Origin: Stutzerimonas stutzeri RCH2
GTDB lineage: Bacteria > Pseudomonadota > Gammaproteobacteria > Pseudomonadales > Pseudomonadaceae
Reading direction: 5' to 3'
Length of the DNA: 64,000 bases
Assembly (NCBI RefSeq): GCF_000327065.1
Contig: NC_019936.1
Location: 1,550,001-1,614,000 of the forward strand
Made by a program: the position numbers and the translations under genes. The notes under the pieces are model-generated. The model saw only the letters and a program-made list of their open reading frames with translations. It searched no databases and was not told the DNA's origin. Each line of letters starts with the position of its first letter. Within the stretch, counting starts at the first letter, position 1. Below, piece after piece: positions 7,384 to 16,900 of the stretch.

Positions 7384-8358
7384 ATGGCCCACGGAAATCT
7401 CTACGGCGCCCTGGTGGTACTCACCGGCGCTTCCAGCGGCATTGGCCGCGCGGCGGCGCAGGCGTTTGCCCGTCAGGGCGCGCGGCTGGTGCTTGCCGCT
7501 CGCGACGCCGAGGCGTTGGCGGAAACCGCCGATGAATGCCGCGCGCTTGGCGGCGAGGTTCTGGTGGTGCCCACCGACGTTACCCACAGCGACGAGGTCG
7601 AAGCGCTGGCCAGCGCCGCGGCGGAGTTCGGGCAGGGGCGCATCGATGTGTGGATCAACAATGCCGGCATCGGTGCGGTCGGCGCGTTCGACGAGACGCC
7701 CCTGGACGCTCACGAGCAGGTGGTGCAGACCGATCTGCTCGGCTACCTGCGCGGCGCCCATGTCGTGCTGCCGTATTTCAAGCAGCAGCAGAGCGGTGTG
7801 TTGATCAATACGCTGTCGGTCGGCAGCTGGGTGGCGCAACCGTTCGCGGCGGCCTATTCGGCTAGCAAGTTTGGCCTGCGCGGCCTTTCCCAGGCGCTGC
7901 GTGGCGAGCTGGGTGCCTGGCCGGGCATTCATATCTGCGATGTGTACCCCGGTATTGTCGATACCCCCGGTTTTCGTGACGGTGGCAACTATGCTGGGCG
8001 CTCGCTGCAGCCACCGCCACCGTTGCTCGATCCCCGTGACGTGGCCAACGCGATGGTCAGCCTGGCGCTGCACCCGCGGCATACCACCTCGGTCGGGGCG
8101 ACCGCGACATTGCTGCGGCTGGCGCATTTCCTCACGCCTGGCTTCGATCGCCTCAATGGCCTGCTGACCGGTTTTGCCCTCGGGCGTGCGCAGCGGGTGG
8201 CGCCTTCGTCAGGCAATCTCTTTCATCCGCCGCTGGGCCAGCGACGGATCGACGGTGGCTGGCGCTCTTCACCGGACGATGACAAGCGCTGGCTATTGAT
8301 TGGCGGCATCGCTGTGGGACTGATCGGCCTTGGCGTGCGCCTGGCGCGGCGCCGCTGA
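7384..8358 (+). CDS. Short-chain dehydrogenase/reductase with C-terminal membrane anchor
   Basis: A 324-residue SDR: nucleotide-binding TGASSGIGRAA at about residues 15-25, NNAG near 92, catalytic Ser in NTLSVGSW and the YSASK catalytic pair. About 70 extra residues after the SDR core end in a hydrophobic stretch WLLIGGIAVGLIGLGV followed by RLARRR, consistent with a single C-terminal membrane anchor. A ribosome site (GGAGG) precedes the ATG. NAD(P)-dependent oxidoreductase of unknown substrate. It converges with the MetR-type gene with only 8 nt between stops. Confidence 0.88.
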   Translation: MAHGNLYGALVVLTGASSGIGRAAAQAFARQGARLVLAARDAEALAETADECRALGGEVLVVPTDVTHSDEVEALASAAAEFGQGRIDVWINNAGIGAVGAFDETPLDAHEQVVQTDLLGYLRGAHVVLPYFKQQQSGVLINTLSVGSWVAQPFAAAYSASKFGLRGLSQALRGELGAWPGIHICDVYPGIVDTPGFRDGGNYAGRSLQPPPPLLDPRDVANAMVSLALHPRHTTSVGATATLLRLAHFLTPGFDRLNGLLTGFALGRAQRVAPSSGNLFHPPLGQRRIDGGWRSSPDDDKRWLLIGGIAVGLIGLGVRLARRR

Positions 8359-8366
8359 GCGCGCTG

Positions 8367-9293
8367 TCAGCGCACCTTCGGCGCGGCACTGACACCTTCG
8401 AGCGTGGCGAAGGAGGTGTCCTTGGCCGTCAGCAGGAAGTCGCGCATGAAAGGTGAATCGAGCATGTCGGAGCGGATGCCGGCGTACAGTGTGGCGAACA
8501 GCCCCTTGTCGCCCAGCCGTTTGGCGGTGACGTAGCCGCGCGAGCTGTACTCGTGCAGTGCCCAGTTCGGCAGTGAGCAGACGCCGCGCCCGGATGCCAC
8601 CAGCTGCATCATCATCACCGTGAGTTCCGAGGTGCGCACCTGCGCCGGCTCGATGTCGGCGGGTTCGAGGAAGCGGGTGAAGATATCCAGGCGGTCGCGT
8701 TCGATGGGATAGGTGATCAACGTTTCACTGGCCAGATCTTCCGGGCGGATATACGGCCGCGCGGCGAGTGCATGCTGGTTCGCCACCGCCAGCAGCGCCT
8801 CGTAGGTGAACAGCGGCACGTAGGTGATGCCGGGCAGCTCCAGTGGATCGGAGGTAACCACCAGATCGAGATCACCGCGCGCCAAGGCCGGCAGCGGGGC
8901 GAAGGAGAAGCCCGAGGCCAGATCCAGCTCGACCTCGGGCCAGGCATCGCGGAACTGGTCGATGGTCGGCATCAGCCACTGAAAGCAGCTGTGGCACTCG
9001 ATCGCCATGTGCAGCCGCCCGGCTGTGCCGCCGGCCAGCCGTGCAAGATCACGCTCCGCGCTGCGTAGCTGCGGCAGCATCAGATCCGCCAGTTGCAGCA
9101 GACGCAGGCCCGCGCTGGTGAAGCGTACCGGGCGCGTCTTGCGCACGAACAGCTGCAAGCCCAGGCGTTCTTCCAGTTCCTTGAATTGATGCGACAGCGC
9201 CGATTGCGTCAGGTGCAGGCGTTCGGCGGCTTCGACGAGACTGTCGGTTTCCCGAAGTGCATGAAGCGTCTTCAGGTGACGAATTTCCAGCAT
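8367..9293 (-). CDS. metR: MetR-type LysR-family regulator
   Basis: A 308-residue LysR-type protein. The HTH is MLEIRHLKTLHALRETDSL followed by AAERLHLTQSALSHQFKELE, and the effector domain contains HSCFQWLMPTIDQFR, which is characteristic of MetR (homocysteine-responsive regulator of metE/metH). The nearness of metE (10202) supports the name. A 13-bp palindrome resembling a MetR box lies 76 nt upstream of its start, suggesting autoregulation. No truncation seen. Confidence 0.85.
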   Translation of the reverse strand: MLEIRHLKTLHALRETDSLVEAAERLHLTQSALSHQFKELEERLGLQLFVRKTRPVRFTSAGLRLLQLADLMLPQLRSAERDLARLAGGTAGRLHMAIECHSCFQWLMPTIDQFRDAWPEVELDLASGFSFAPLPALARGDLDLVVTSDPLELPGITYVPLFTYEALLAVANQHALAARPYIRPEDLASETLITYPIERDRLDIFTRFLEPADIEPAQVRTSELTVMMMQLVASGRGVCSLPNWALHEYSSRGYVTAKRLGDKGLFATLYAGIRSDMLDSPFMRDFLLTAKDTSFATLEGVSAAPKVR

Positions 9294-9368
9294 GCCGAAC
9301 TACCTTGCGAAGCGGGAGCGTTGCGCAGCTGAATGACAGACGCGGCGTCCCGGAAATGGATATGCAAA

Positions 9369-9381
9369 TGAGCAACGCTCA
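9369..9381. promoter_or_regulatory. Candidate MetR box upstream of metR
   Basis: TGAGC-AAC-GCTCA is a perfect palindrome with the length and outer bases of the MetR consensus TGAA-N5-TTCA (differing at the fourth base of each arm). It lies 76 nt upstream of the metR start codon. Confidence 0.45.
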
Positions 9382-9450
9382 TCCGCCGCAAGTGTGTCCT
9401 AGCATCCCGATGCTGTCGAGTCGCCGCTATGCGTTGGCGCCGGGTACTTT

Positions 9451-10041
9451 TTAGAACCAGAGCCGGGTAACCATATAGGCCAGGCCAAAGAAGAACAGCA
9501 GCGCAGCGACGATCATCGCGCCGTCGCGGGCCATCATGCCCAGCCCGAGCACGCTCAATGCCGCACCGGCAGTGGAGTTGCCGAACGGGATCAGCTCCAG
9601 CGGCGGCATGGTGGCCGCGATTGCCAGGCACAGCACGGCATTCAATCGATTCGCCAGGCCGTTGGTAAGGAAGGTCAGCCGCCGCTTGAGCAGGCGGTCG
9701 ACGAAGCCGGCAATGTGATGCAGAAAGGCTATGGCCTTGTCGTACTTGCTGCGCGAGGTGCTACGCCGCAGCAGCCATTTGGGTAGCCAGAAGTGCTTGC
9801 GCCCGATCAGCAGCTGAATCGCAATCAGTGAAACCATCACCGCGAACACGCTGGGCAATCCGGGAATTCCCGACAGCGGCGAGAACACCAGCAACCCTGG
9901 CACCAGCAACAGGGCACCGAAGCTGCGCTCATCGGTGGCTTGCAGCATGCACTCGATGGTCACCGGCTGGTCGGCTTCGCCGGCCTGTTCGAGACGCTGC
10001 AGCAGGCTTTCGAGATTTTGCGGTGGCTGATCCGGGTTCAT
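9451..10041 (-). CDS. ExoD-family membrane protein (exopolysaccharide synthesis)
   Basis: A 196-residue protein with a charged N-terminal segment (NLESLLQRLEQAGE) and hydrophobic segments typical of ExoD: FGALLLVPGLLVFSPLSGIPGLPS, given here in part (LLLVPGLLVFSPLSGIPG), and MMARDGAMIVAALLFFFGLAY at the end. ExoD proteins are inner-membrane proteins first linked to exopolysaccharide and alkaline tolerance in Rhizobium; the molecular role is unclear. It is placed between metR and metE. Confidence 0.85.
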   Translation of the reverse strand: MNPDQPPQNLESLLQRLEQAGEADQPVTIECMLQATDERSFGALLLVPGLLVFSPLSGIPGLPSVFAVMVSLIAIQLLIGRKHFWLPKWLLRRSTSRSKYDKAIAFLHHIAGFVDRLLKRRLTFLTNGLANRLNAVLCLAIAATMPPLELIPFGNSTAGAALSVLGLGMMARDGAMIVAALLFFFGLAYMVTRLWF

Positions 10042-10131
10042 GAATGGGCCTGATAAAGAAGGTCTTCGTTAGAGGCCTGCCTGACCGAAATGCTCCTGCA
10101 TGAATATTTCTATATTTCAAATGTAATTACG

Positions 10132-10144
10132 TGAGTTTGTTTCA
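10132..10144. promoter_or_regulatory. Candidate MetR box upstream of metE
   Basis: TGAG-TTTGT-TTCA differs from the MetR consensus TGAA-N5-TTCA at one base and lies 58 nt before the metE start. It is nested in a longer inverted repeat, ACGTGA-N7-TCACGT (10129-10147). A further imperfect dyad (TGAATAT...TATTTCA, 10101-10119) lies just upstream, as tandem sites do at enteric metE. Confidence 0.55.
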
Positions 10145-10201
10145 CGTGATCATGGCGCGGACAATCAGCGCATTCATGCAGAACGACATTCGGAGTGAGA
10201 A

Positions 10202-12511
10202 ATGGCTGTAGCGCATAACCTCGGTTTTCCACGCATTGGTGCGGACCGCGAGCTGAAGAAGGCCCTAGAGGCATACTGGAAGGGTGAGCTGGACGAGCTG
10301 GGGTTGCGCCAGGTTGGTCGCCAGCTACGTGCGCAGCATTGGCAGGCCCAGGCCGATGCCGGCATCCAGTTGCTGCCGGTGGGCGACTTCGCCTGGTATG
10401 ACCAGGTTCTTACGCATTCGCTGATGTTCGGCGTGGTGCCGCAGCGCTTCCGCCCGGCCGATGGCCAACCGACGCTGGACACAGTGTTTGCCATGGCCCG
10501 GGGCGTGACCAGTAGCTGCTGCGGTGGCGGCCAGGCCCAGGAAATGACCAAGTGGTTCGATACCAACTATCACTACCTGGTGCCGGAGTTCACCGTCGAT
10601 CAGCAGTTCCAGCTGTCCTGGTCGCAACTGTTCGAGGAAGTCGAGGAGGCGCAGGCGCTGGGTCACGCGATCAAGCCGGTGCTGGTCGGACCGCTGACCT
10701 ATCTCTGGTTGGGTAAGCTCAAGGGCGAAGATACCGAGGGCTTCGACAAGCTGGAACTGCTCGAGCGACTGCTGCCGGTCTATGGTGAGGTGCTCGACCG
10801 GCTGGCGGCGCAGGGCATCGAGTGGGTGCAGATCGACGAGCCGATCCTCGCCCTCGACCTGCCGCAGGACTGGAAGAACGCCTTCGAGCGTGCCTACAAC
10901 CTGCTGCAGCGCGCCCCGCTGAAGAAGCTGGTCGCCACCTATTTTGGCGGACTGGAGGACAACCTCAGCCTGGCCGCTGCGCTGCCGGTGGACGGCCTGC
11001 ACATCGATCTGGTGCGTGCGCCGGAGCAGTACCCGCTGATTCTCGACTGGTTGCCGACCTACAAGGTGCTGTCACTGGGGTTGGTCAATGGGCGCAACGT
11101 CTGGCGCTGCGATCTGGACAAGGCCCTGGAAGTCGCGCGGCATGCCGCCGAGCGGCTGGGTGACCGCCTCTGGCTGGCGCCTTCCTGCTCGCTGCTGCAC
11201 AGCCCGGTGGACCTGGAGCGCGAAGACCGGCTCGATCATGAACTGAAAGGCTGGCTGGCCTTTGCCGTGCAGAAGTGCGCCGAAGTGGCGACGCTGGCCC
11301 GTGCCATCAATGAGCCGACGAATGAGGATGTGGTGGTCGAGCTGGCGCGCAGCCGTGCGGTGCAGGCGGCACGTCAGCACTCGCCGCGCATCCACAAGCC
11401 ACAGGTCCAGACACGCCTGAGTGCAATCCAGCCGCAGGACAGCCAGCGCACGTCGGTGTTCGCTGCGCGAATCGAACAGCAGCGCGCGCGGCTCGACCTG
11501 CCGGCGTTCCCAACCACGACCATTGGCTCGTTCCCGCAGACGCCGGCGATCCGCCTGGCGCGGCAGGCCTATAAGCAGGGCAGGTTGTCGCTCGGCGATT
11601 ACACCGAGGCGATGCAGGCCGAGATCCGCCATGCGGTGGCGGTGCAGGAGCAGATCGGCCTCGATGTACTGGTGCATGGCGAAGCGGAGCGCAACGACAT
11701 GGTCGAATACTTCGCCGAGCAGCTCGATGGCTATGCCTTCACCCGTTTCGGCTGGGTGCAGAGCTATGGCTCGCGTTGCGTGAAACCGGCGGTGATCTAC
11801 GGCGACCTCAGCCGCCCGCAGCCGATGACCGTCGACTGGATTCGCTACGCCCAGCAGCAGACCGACCGCGTCATGAAGGGCATGCTCACCGGACCGGTAA
11901 CCATGCTGATGTGGTCGTTCGCTCGTGAGGACGTTTCGCGTGAGGTGCAGGCACGGCAGCTGGCGCTGGCGATCCGCGACGAGGTCTGCGATCTGGAAGC
12001 CGCCGGCATCCGCATCATCCAGATCGACGAGGCGGCGTTTCGCGAGGGCTTGCCGTTGCGTCGCGCGCAGTGGCAGCACTATCTGGACTGGGCGGTCGAG
12101 GCGTTCCGTCTGTGCGCCAGTGGCGTGCGTGACGAGACGCAGATCCATACGCACATGTGCTACAGCGAGTTCAACGACGTCATCGAGTCCATCGCGGCGA
12201 TGGATGCCGATGTCATCACCATCGAGACCTCGCGTTCGCAGATGGAGCTGCTCGAAGCCTTCCGCGCCTTCGACTATCCCAATGACATCGGCCCGGGGGT
12301 CTACGACATCCACTCGCCACGCGTGCCGGACACCGCAGAAATGGTGCAGCTGCTGGAGAAGGCCGCCGAGCGCATCCCCGCCGAGCGGCTCTGGGTCAAT
12401 CCGGATTGCGGGTTGAAGACCCGCGCCTGGCCGGAGACCGAGGCGGCGCTGGTGAACATGGTGGCCGCGGCCCGTCAGCTGCGTGCGTTGCGCAACGCCA
12501 AGGTCGCCTGA
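10202..12511 (+). CDS. metE: Cobalamin-independent methionine synthase MetE
   Basis: A 769-residue protein of normal MetE length with two (beta-alpha)8 halves. The N-terminus has [20 protein letters not shown], and the C-terminal catalytic half starts at about residue 440 ([12 protein letters not shown]). Zinc and homocysteine site motifs are present: [10 protein letters not shown] (His and Cys ligands) and [10 protein letters not shown] (Cys ligand). It transfers the methyl group of 5-methyltetrahydropteroyl-triglutamate to homocysteine in the cytoplasm. The upstream MetR-like box supports regulation by the nearby metR. No cobalamin riboswitch was recognised in the 160-bp leader. Confidence 0.97.
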   Translation: MAVAHNLGFPRIGADRELKKALEAYWKGELDELGLRQVGRQLRAQHWQAQADAGIQLLPVGDFAWYDQVLTHSLMFGVVPQRFRPADGQPTLDTVFAMARGVTSSCCGGGQAQEMTKWFDTNYHYLVPEFTVDQQFQLSWSQLFEEVEEAQALGHAIKPVLVGPLTYLWLGKLKGEDTEGFDKLELLERLLPVYGEVLDRLAAQGIEWVQIDEPILALDLPQDWKNAFERAYNLLQRAPLKKLVATYFGGLEDNLSLAAALPVDGLHIDLVRAPEQYPLILDWLPTYKVLSLGLVNGRNVWRCDLDKALEVARHAAERLGDRLWLAPSCSLLHSPVDLEREDRLDHELKGWLAFAVQKCAEVATLARAINEPTNEDVVVELARSRAVQAARQHSPRIHKPQVQTRLSAIQPQDSQRTSVFAARIEQQRARLDLPAFPTTTIGSFPQTPAIRLARQAYKQGRLSLGDYTEAMQAEIRHAVAVQEQIGLDVLVHGEAERNDMVEYFAEQLDGYAFTRFGWVQSYGSRCVKPAVIYGDLSRPQPMTVDWIRYAQQQTDRVMKGMLTGPVTMLMWSFAREDVSREVQARQLALAIRDEVCDLEAAGIRIIQIDEAAFREGLPLRRAQWQHYLDWAVEAFRLCASGVRDETQIHTHMCYSEFNDVIESIAAMDADVITIETSRSQMELLEAFRAFDYPNDIGPGVYDIHSPRVPDTAEMVQLLEKAAERIPAERLWVNPDCGLKTRAWPETEAALVNMVAAARQLRALRNAKVA

Positions 12512-12521
12512 GGTCGACGCG

Positions 12522-12551
12522 GGCGCAGCGCTCCAGTGCGGGCGCTGCGCC
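12522..12551. terminator. Terminator between convergent metE and glpD
   Basis: Perfect 10-bp stem GGCGCAGCGC / GCGCTGCGCC with a 10-nt loop between two converging genes. No strong U-run on either side. Confidence 0.55.
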
Positions 12552-12559
12552 GTGGTGCG

Positions 12560-14104
12560 TCAGCCCTGGGCGACGTGGTCGAAGTGGGTCAGTCGCTCGG
12601 CTGTCCGGCTATCCAGATAACGCTGCACAAGTGCGACCTCCGCGGGTTGCATGAACAGGCCGAGCTTGGTGCGGCGCCAAAGGATGTCTTCTGCCGTCTG
12701 CGCCCATTCCTCGACCATCAGGTAGTCCACCTCGCGCGCATGCAGGCCGGCGCCAAAACACTCGCCAAGGTCCTGCAGTGAATCGGTGCCCTTGAGCAGC
12801 AGCCAGCTGCGGCTGCCGTAGGTGCGTGCCCAGCGCCGGGCAATCGGACCGGGCAGCCACGGATAACTGGCGCAGAGTGCGTGGGCCAGCGCCGATGGTT
12901 CGTCCAGATGCTCACCGCCAGGCAGCGCCGCGTCGTGCGTCCAGGGTCTTTTCATTTCGGGAAACAGCGGCGCCAGCTGCGCCAGTGCCGCTTCGGCGAG
13001 CTTGCGATAGGTGGTCAGCTTGCCGCCGAATACCGAGAGCAGCGGCCCCTCGCCGGCGCTGTCGCTGAGCGTCAGCGTGTAATCGCGGGTGATCGCCGAG
13101 GGCTGGTCGGACTCGTCATCGCACAGCGGTCTGACCCCGGCATAGCTGTAGCGGATGTCGGCGCGGCTCAGCTGATGCTTGAAGTGCGCGTTGACGATGG
13201 CCAGCAGGTAATCGATCTCCGCGTCGGTGATCCGCACCTGTGTCGGATCGCCGTGGTACTCGTGGTCGGTGGTGCCGATCAGACTGAACTGGCCGAGGTA
13301 CGGCGTAATGAACACGATGCGCCGGTCTTCGTTCTGCAGGATGTAGGCGTGGTCACCCTCATAGAGTTTCGGCACGACGATATGGCTGCCCTGGATCAGG
13401 CGCATGCCGTGAGGCGAAGTCTGCCGCAGTTGCTCTTCGATGAACGAGGCTACCCAAGGACCCGTGGCGTTGACCAGCGCGCGGGCGCGGATCGAAAAGC
13501 GGCTGCCATCCTGGCGCTCCAGATGCAGGTGCCAGAGCGCCTTGCTGCTGCGTGCACTGACGCAGCGAGTGCGGGGGTGGATATGGGCACCCAGCTCGCG
13601 TGCGGCCATCGCGTTGAGTACAACGAGGCGCGCATCGTCGACCCAGCAATCGGCATATTCGAAGCCGTGGGTGATCTCATCCTTCAGTGGGCTATCGGCG
13701 CCGAAACGCAGGCTGCGCGAACCACCGAGCTTCTCGCGTTTGCCGAGGTGATCGTAAAGAAACAGGCCGGTGCGGATCATCCATGACGGGCGTAGATGCG
13801 GACGGTAGGGCAGCACGAAGCGTAGCGGGGTGACGATGTGCGGCGCCTTGGCCAGCAGCACTTCGCGCTCGGCCAGCGCCTCGCGGACCAGGCGCAGCTC
13901 GTAATGTTCGAGATAGCGCAGGCCCCCGTGCACCAGCTTACTGCTGGCGGAGGAGGTGTGTTCGGCCAGGTCGCCCTGTTCGCAGAGGAACACCGACAGG
14001 CCGCGCCCGGCGGCATCCGCGGCAATCCCTGCGCCATTGATGCCGCCGCCCACCACGGCCAGGTCGTAGACTTCCGCGAGCGGTGCAAGAAGAGGATGAT
14101 TCAT
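12560..14104 (-). CDS. glpD: Aerobic glycerol-3-phosphate dehydrogenase GlpD
   Basis: A 514-residue FAD enzyme. The dinucleotide-binding motif VVGGGINGAGIAADAAGRG is near residue 18, and the family signatures KLVHGGLRYLE, ATGPWV and GGKLTTYRKLAE are intact. The C-terminal GlpD cap domain (WARTYG, EVDYLMVEEWAQTAEDIL, RRTKLGL) is complete. It oxidises sn-glycerol-3-phosphate to dihydroxyacetone phosphate and feeds electrons to ubiquinone at the inner membrane. The usual partners glpF, glpK and glpR are not beside it. Confidence 0.97.
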   Translation of the reverse strand: MNHPLLAPLAEVYDLAVVGGGINGAGIAADAAGRGLSVFLCEQGDLAEHTSSASSKLVHGGLRYLEHYELRLVREALAEREVLLAKAPHIVTPLRFVLPYRPHLRPSWMIRTGLFLYDHLGKREKLGGSRSLRFGADSPLKDEITHGFEYADCWVDDARLVVLNAMAARELGAHIHPRTRCVSARSSKALWHLHLERQDGSRFSIRARALVNATGPWVASFIEEQLRQTSPHGMRLIQGSHIVVPKLYEGDHAYILQNEDRRIVFITPYLGQFSLIGTTDHEYHGDPTQVRITDAEIDYLLAIVNAHFKHQLSRADIRYSYAGVRPLCDDESDQPSAITRDYTLTLSDSAGEGPLLSVFGGKLTTYRKLAEAALAQLAPLFPEMKRPWTHDAALPGGEHLDEPSALAHALCASYPWLPGPIARRWARTYGSRSWLLLKGTDSLQDLGECFGAGLHAREVDYLMVEEWAQTAEDILWRRTKLGLFMQPAEVALVQRYLDSRTAERLTHFDHVAQG

Positions 14105-14176
14105 GGGCGCTTATAACTACCGATTCTTTGTTGCGTTACGTTACCGCCATTCATTAACCAATAGCACTACCAAGCC

Positions 14177-14647
14177 ATGACACCAGCCATCGACCTGTTG
14201 AAAAAAGCCCGAGCCGAGCACGCCGTACACAGCTACGAGCACGATCCGAAATCCGCCTCCTATGGTCTGGAAGCAGCCGAAAAGCTCGGGTTGGAGCCGG
14301 CACGGGTATTCAAGACGCTGCTCGCTTGCAGCGAGAAGAACGAGCTGCTGGTCGCCGTGGTGCCTGTCGCCGGCACCCTGGATCTCAAGGCGCTGGCTCA
14401 GGCGGCCGGCGTGAAAAAGGTCGAGATGGCAGACCCTATGGCGGCCCAGCGTGCCACCGGTTACCTGGTTGGTGGTATCAGTCCGCTGGGGCAGAAGAAG
14501 CGCCTGCGCACCTTTCTCGACAGCTCTGCGCAGGCGCACGCCACCATCTATGTCAGCGCCGGTCGTCGCGGACTGGAAGTGGAGCTGGCGCCGGCTGTGC
14601 TCGCCGAGCATACGAAGGCCATGTTCGCTGCAATCGGGCGTGCCTAG
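14177..14647 (+). CDS. ybaK: YbaK-type Cys-tRNA(Pro) deacylase
   Basis: A 156-residue member of the YbaK/EbsC editing family: [20 protein letters not shown], in part, then [32 protein letters not shown], and [23 protein letters not shown], given here as [16 protein letters not shown]. It hydrolyses Cys wrongly attached to tRNA-Pro, acting in trans with ProRS; a ProS gene also lies in this window. Divergent from glpD. Confidence 0.93.
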   Translation: MTPAIDLLKKARAEHAVHSYEHDPKSASYGLEAAEKLGLEPARVFKTLLACSEKNELLVAVVPVAGTLDLKALAQAAGVKKVEMADPMAAQRATGYLVGGISPLGQKKRLRTFLDSSAQAHATIYVSAGRRGLEVELAPAVLAEHTKAMFAAIGRA

Positions 14648-14722
14648 AGATCCGTCACGCTGCCTTTTTTGATGTCGGTTTTTTTCTACTGAAAAAGGCA
14701 AGCGCTTTCTTTCCATAGCGTG

Positions 14723-15862
14723 ATGGCGTCGAGCTATATTGAGTGCTCCGCTGGCTGCCAGAACGAGATCCTTTTGAATTTATCCGCCGTGGCTACGAGG
14801 CCAGGACCTTCCTTCGCGGTGCGCGCCTTCTTTCCCCGGGCCATAGGACTGGCGGTCGGTTTCATCTGTGTGGCCGTCGTCTTGCTGGACAGACAAACGC
14901 CCGGGTGGGTATGGGGGTTGCTGGTCGGCTTCTGCTTCATCTGGCCATCCTTGGCGCTGAGCCTGTCCCAGCGGGCCCGTTCGGCAACCATCAGCGAACG
15001 CCGATTCGTGCTGTTCGACTCGCTGATGGGCGGTTTCTGGGTCGCCACGATGGGATTCAACGTGCTGCCTTCGGCCATGCTGGTGTCGATGATGGCGATG
15101 AACAACACCGCCACCGGCGGTGCGCGATTCGTCTTGCAGGGTCTGTTGGCGCAGCTGATCGGCGCGGGACTTTCGGTGCTGGTACTGGGCTTTGAATTTT
15201 CCCCGTATACCAGTCAGCTGCAGATGTATGCGTGTCTGCCCATGCTGGTAGTGCATCCGCTGACCATCGGCATGGTGCTCTATCGCCTGGCATCTCAGCT
15301 CGGTGAAAACAAGCGGGCGCTGCGCAGTCTGAGCCGTACAGACAGCCTCACCGGCCTGTTCAATCGTGGCTACTGGAACGAGTTGCTGCAGCTGGAGTTT
15401 GCCCACTGCAGGGCGACCCGCGGCGTCGCCAGCCTGGCACTGATCGATCTGGACAATTTCAAGCTGGTCAATGACCGGCATGGCCATGTCATTGGGGACG
15501 AGCTGCTGCGTCAGGTCGGCCAGTGCATCCGGCGCAACCTGCGTGCCGAGGACATGCCCGGGCGTTACGGCGGGGATGAATTCTGCGTCGTGCTGCCGGG
15601 TGCGCGTGCGCAGGACGCCTGGGAAGTGCTCGAGCGGCTGCGCACCGAAATTGCTGCGCTGGACTTCCCGTTGGCGCCCATGCTGAGCGCCAGCCTGAGC
15701 ATCGGCATTGCCGAGTGCGACCCGCGCATGAGTGATGTGCTCGCTTGGGTACATGCCGCCGATTCGGCGTTGTACGACGCCAAACGCCTCGGGCGAAATC
15801 GCATTTCCTTGGCGCAGCCGCTGCAGCGTGAGGATGCTGCGGTGGCACTCGCTGCCGACTGA
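14723..15862 (+). CDS. Diguanylate cyclase with MASE2 membrane domain (AdrA/DgcC type)
   Basis: About 379 residues. The N-terminal half (roughly 30-190) has several hydrophobic helices starting at FFPRAIGLAVGF, which fits the MASE2 sensor domain. The C-terminal half is a GGDEF domain beginning at RTDSLTGLFNRGYW, with the intact active-site GGDEF in GRYGGDEFCVVLPGA and closing SIGIAECD and ADSALYDAKRLGRNRIS. It should make cyclic di-GMP from two GTP at the inner membrane. In enterics the MASE2-GGDEF protein AdrA/DgcC is activated by CsgD. The start is uncertain: ATG 14723, GTG 14720 and an internal TTG near 14773 all lack a good ribosome site. Confidence 0.9.
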   Translation: MASSYIECSAGCQNEILLNLSAVATRPGPSFAVRAFFPRAIGLAVGFICVAVVLLDRQTPGWVWGLLVGFCFIWPSLALSLSQRARSATISERRFVLFDSLMGGFWVATMGFNVLPSAMLVSMMAMNNTATGGARFVLQGLLAQLIGAGLSVLVLGFEFSPYTSQLQMYACLPMLVVHPLTIGMVLYRLASQLGENKRALRSLSRTDSLTGLFNRGYWNELLQLEFAHCRATRGVASLALIDLDNFKLVNDRHGHVIGDELLRQVGQCIRRNLRAEDMPGRYGGDEFCVVLPGARAQDAWEVLERLRTEIAALDFPLAPMLSASLSIGIAECDPRMSDVLAWVHAADSALYDAKRLGRNRISLAQPLQREDAAVALAAD

Positions 15863-15901
15863 CTGATTCAGCAGAACGGCCGGCCAAGGTGGCCTCCCCG
15901 G

Positions 15902-16294
15902 TCAGGAGTGGCTGCGGATGGCCTCGAGCGCCGAGCGCTCGTCCTGGATTTCCGCGGCGGTTCGCAGCCCCAGGCGGCGAAATACCGGTAGCGGTGGACA
16001 CCAGCCCTGCAGCGCGTGCTGCAGCAGAAAGCCGCCCACCACCAGCGGAATGCCGAGGAATTTGCGGTCGACGGTCAGGCCCAGCACAGCGCCGGCTACG
16101 ACCAGTGTTGCCGCATTCGCTTCAAGAGTGCGCTCGATGTCCCATTCCCGATCCAGCTCACGCAACCGACGGCCGATCTGTTGCGGGTGTTGTCGGTAGT
16201 ACTCCACTGAGCGCTCGGTGCGCCGTCGAATCTGCTGGTTGACGTGTTCTGCGGTGTGCGCCGGAACCCTGTTCACGGTTGAGGGAAGTGCCAT
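15902..16294 (-). CDS. DUF2892 (YgaP-type transmembrane domain) protein
   Basis: A 130-residue protein: a charged N-terminal half with VNQQIRRRTERSVEYYRQHP and LRELDREWDIERTLEANAA, then two hydrophobic helices around LVVAGAVLGLTVDRKFLGI and LVVGGFLLQHALQGWCPP, then LPVFRRLGLRTAAEI. This is the DUF2892 pattern found in the membrane part of YgaP rhodanese and in standalone proteins. Function unknown. Convergent with the cyclase gene. Confidence 0.75.
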   Translation of the reverse strand: MALPSTVNRVPAHTAEHVNQQIRRRTERSVEYYRQHPQQIGRRLRELDREWDIERTLEANAATLVVAGAVLGLTVDRKFLGIPLVVGGFLLQHALQGWCPPLPVFRRLGLRTAAEIQDERSALEAIRSHS

Positions 16295-16375
16295 GGGAGT
16301 CGCCTCCTGTCTGCAGTTGTCTGGGATGACTTCACTGCATTAGGTAGGCGATAGTCCCGGCAGGTTCAGTGCGAA

Positions 16376-16900
16376 TCATGCGCCAAGGCGCTGCAGCAAA
16401 GCCTCGGTGTCGGCTGCACCCATCATGCGTGCAGCGGCCAGCACCGTTGCGCCGTTGCTATCGCTGGCCCGCGGATCGGCGCCCTGCGTCGCCAGGTACT
16501 CGACAATTGCCACACGGTTGAACATTGCCGCCATCATCAGCGCGGTCTTGCCATCCTCACAGCGGCTTTCGACGTCGGCGCCGTGCTCGAGCAACAGTTT
16601 GACCATCGCCAGGTCACCCTTGAACGCAGCGCCGGCAAGCGGTGTGTGTCCGCGACGGTTACGCAGCTGCGGATCGGCGCCGTGTTGCAGCAGTAACCGG
16701 CTGGCGTCGAGGTGGCCGTGGTAGCTGGCGAGCATCAGCAGGCTGTCGCCAGCGTGGTTGCACAGGTTGGCAGGCATGCCCTGGACGAGCAGTTCACCGA
16801 GGCGGGCGCTGTCGCCGCCGCGGGCGCTATCGAACACCTGCTCGGCAAAGGCCAGGGTGGCGTCATCCAGCTCCGGTAGCGGCTTGGGTGCTTGCGACAT
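16376..16900 (-). CDS. Ankyrin-repeat protein
   Basis: A 174-residue soluble protein with four ankyrin repeats of about 33 residues: NHAGDSLLMLASYHGHLDAS, RNRRGHTPLAGAAFKGDLAM, CEDGKTALMMAAMFNRVAIV and SDSNGATVLAAARMMGAADT, each followed by LLLQHGADPQ-type turns. No signal peptide. The ATG at 16900 has GGAGAAC upstream; longer ORF starts are not supported. Ankyrin proteins mediate protein-protein contacts; the partner is unknown. Confidence 0.85.
   Translation of the reverse strand: MSQAPKPLPELDDATLAFAEQVFDSARGGDSARLGELLVQGMPANLCNHAGDSLLMLASYHGHLDASRLLLQHGADPQLRNRRGHTPLAGAAFKGDLAMVKLLLEHGADVESRCEDGKTALMMAAMFNRVAIVEYLATQGADPRASDSNGATVLAAARMMGAADTEALLQRLGA

Noticed and set aside
10101..10201. 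Cobalamin riboswitch before metE
   Set aside because: The leader is too short and lacks the B12-box; the dyads fit a MetR operator better.
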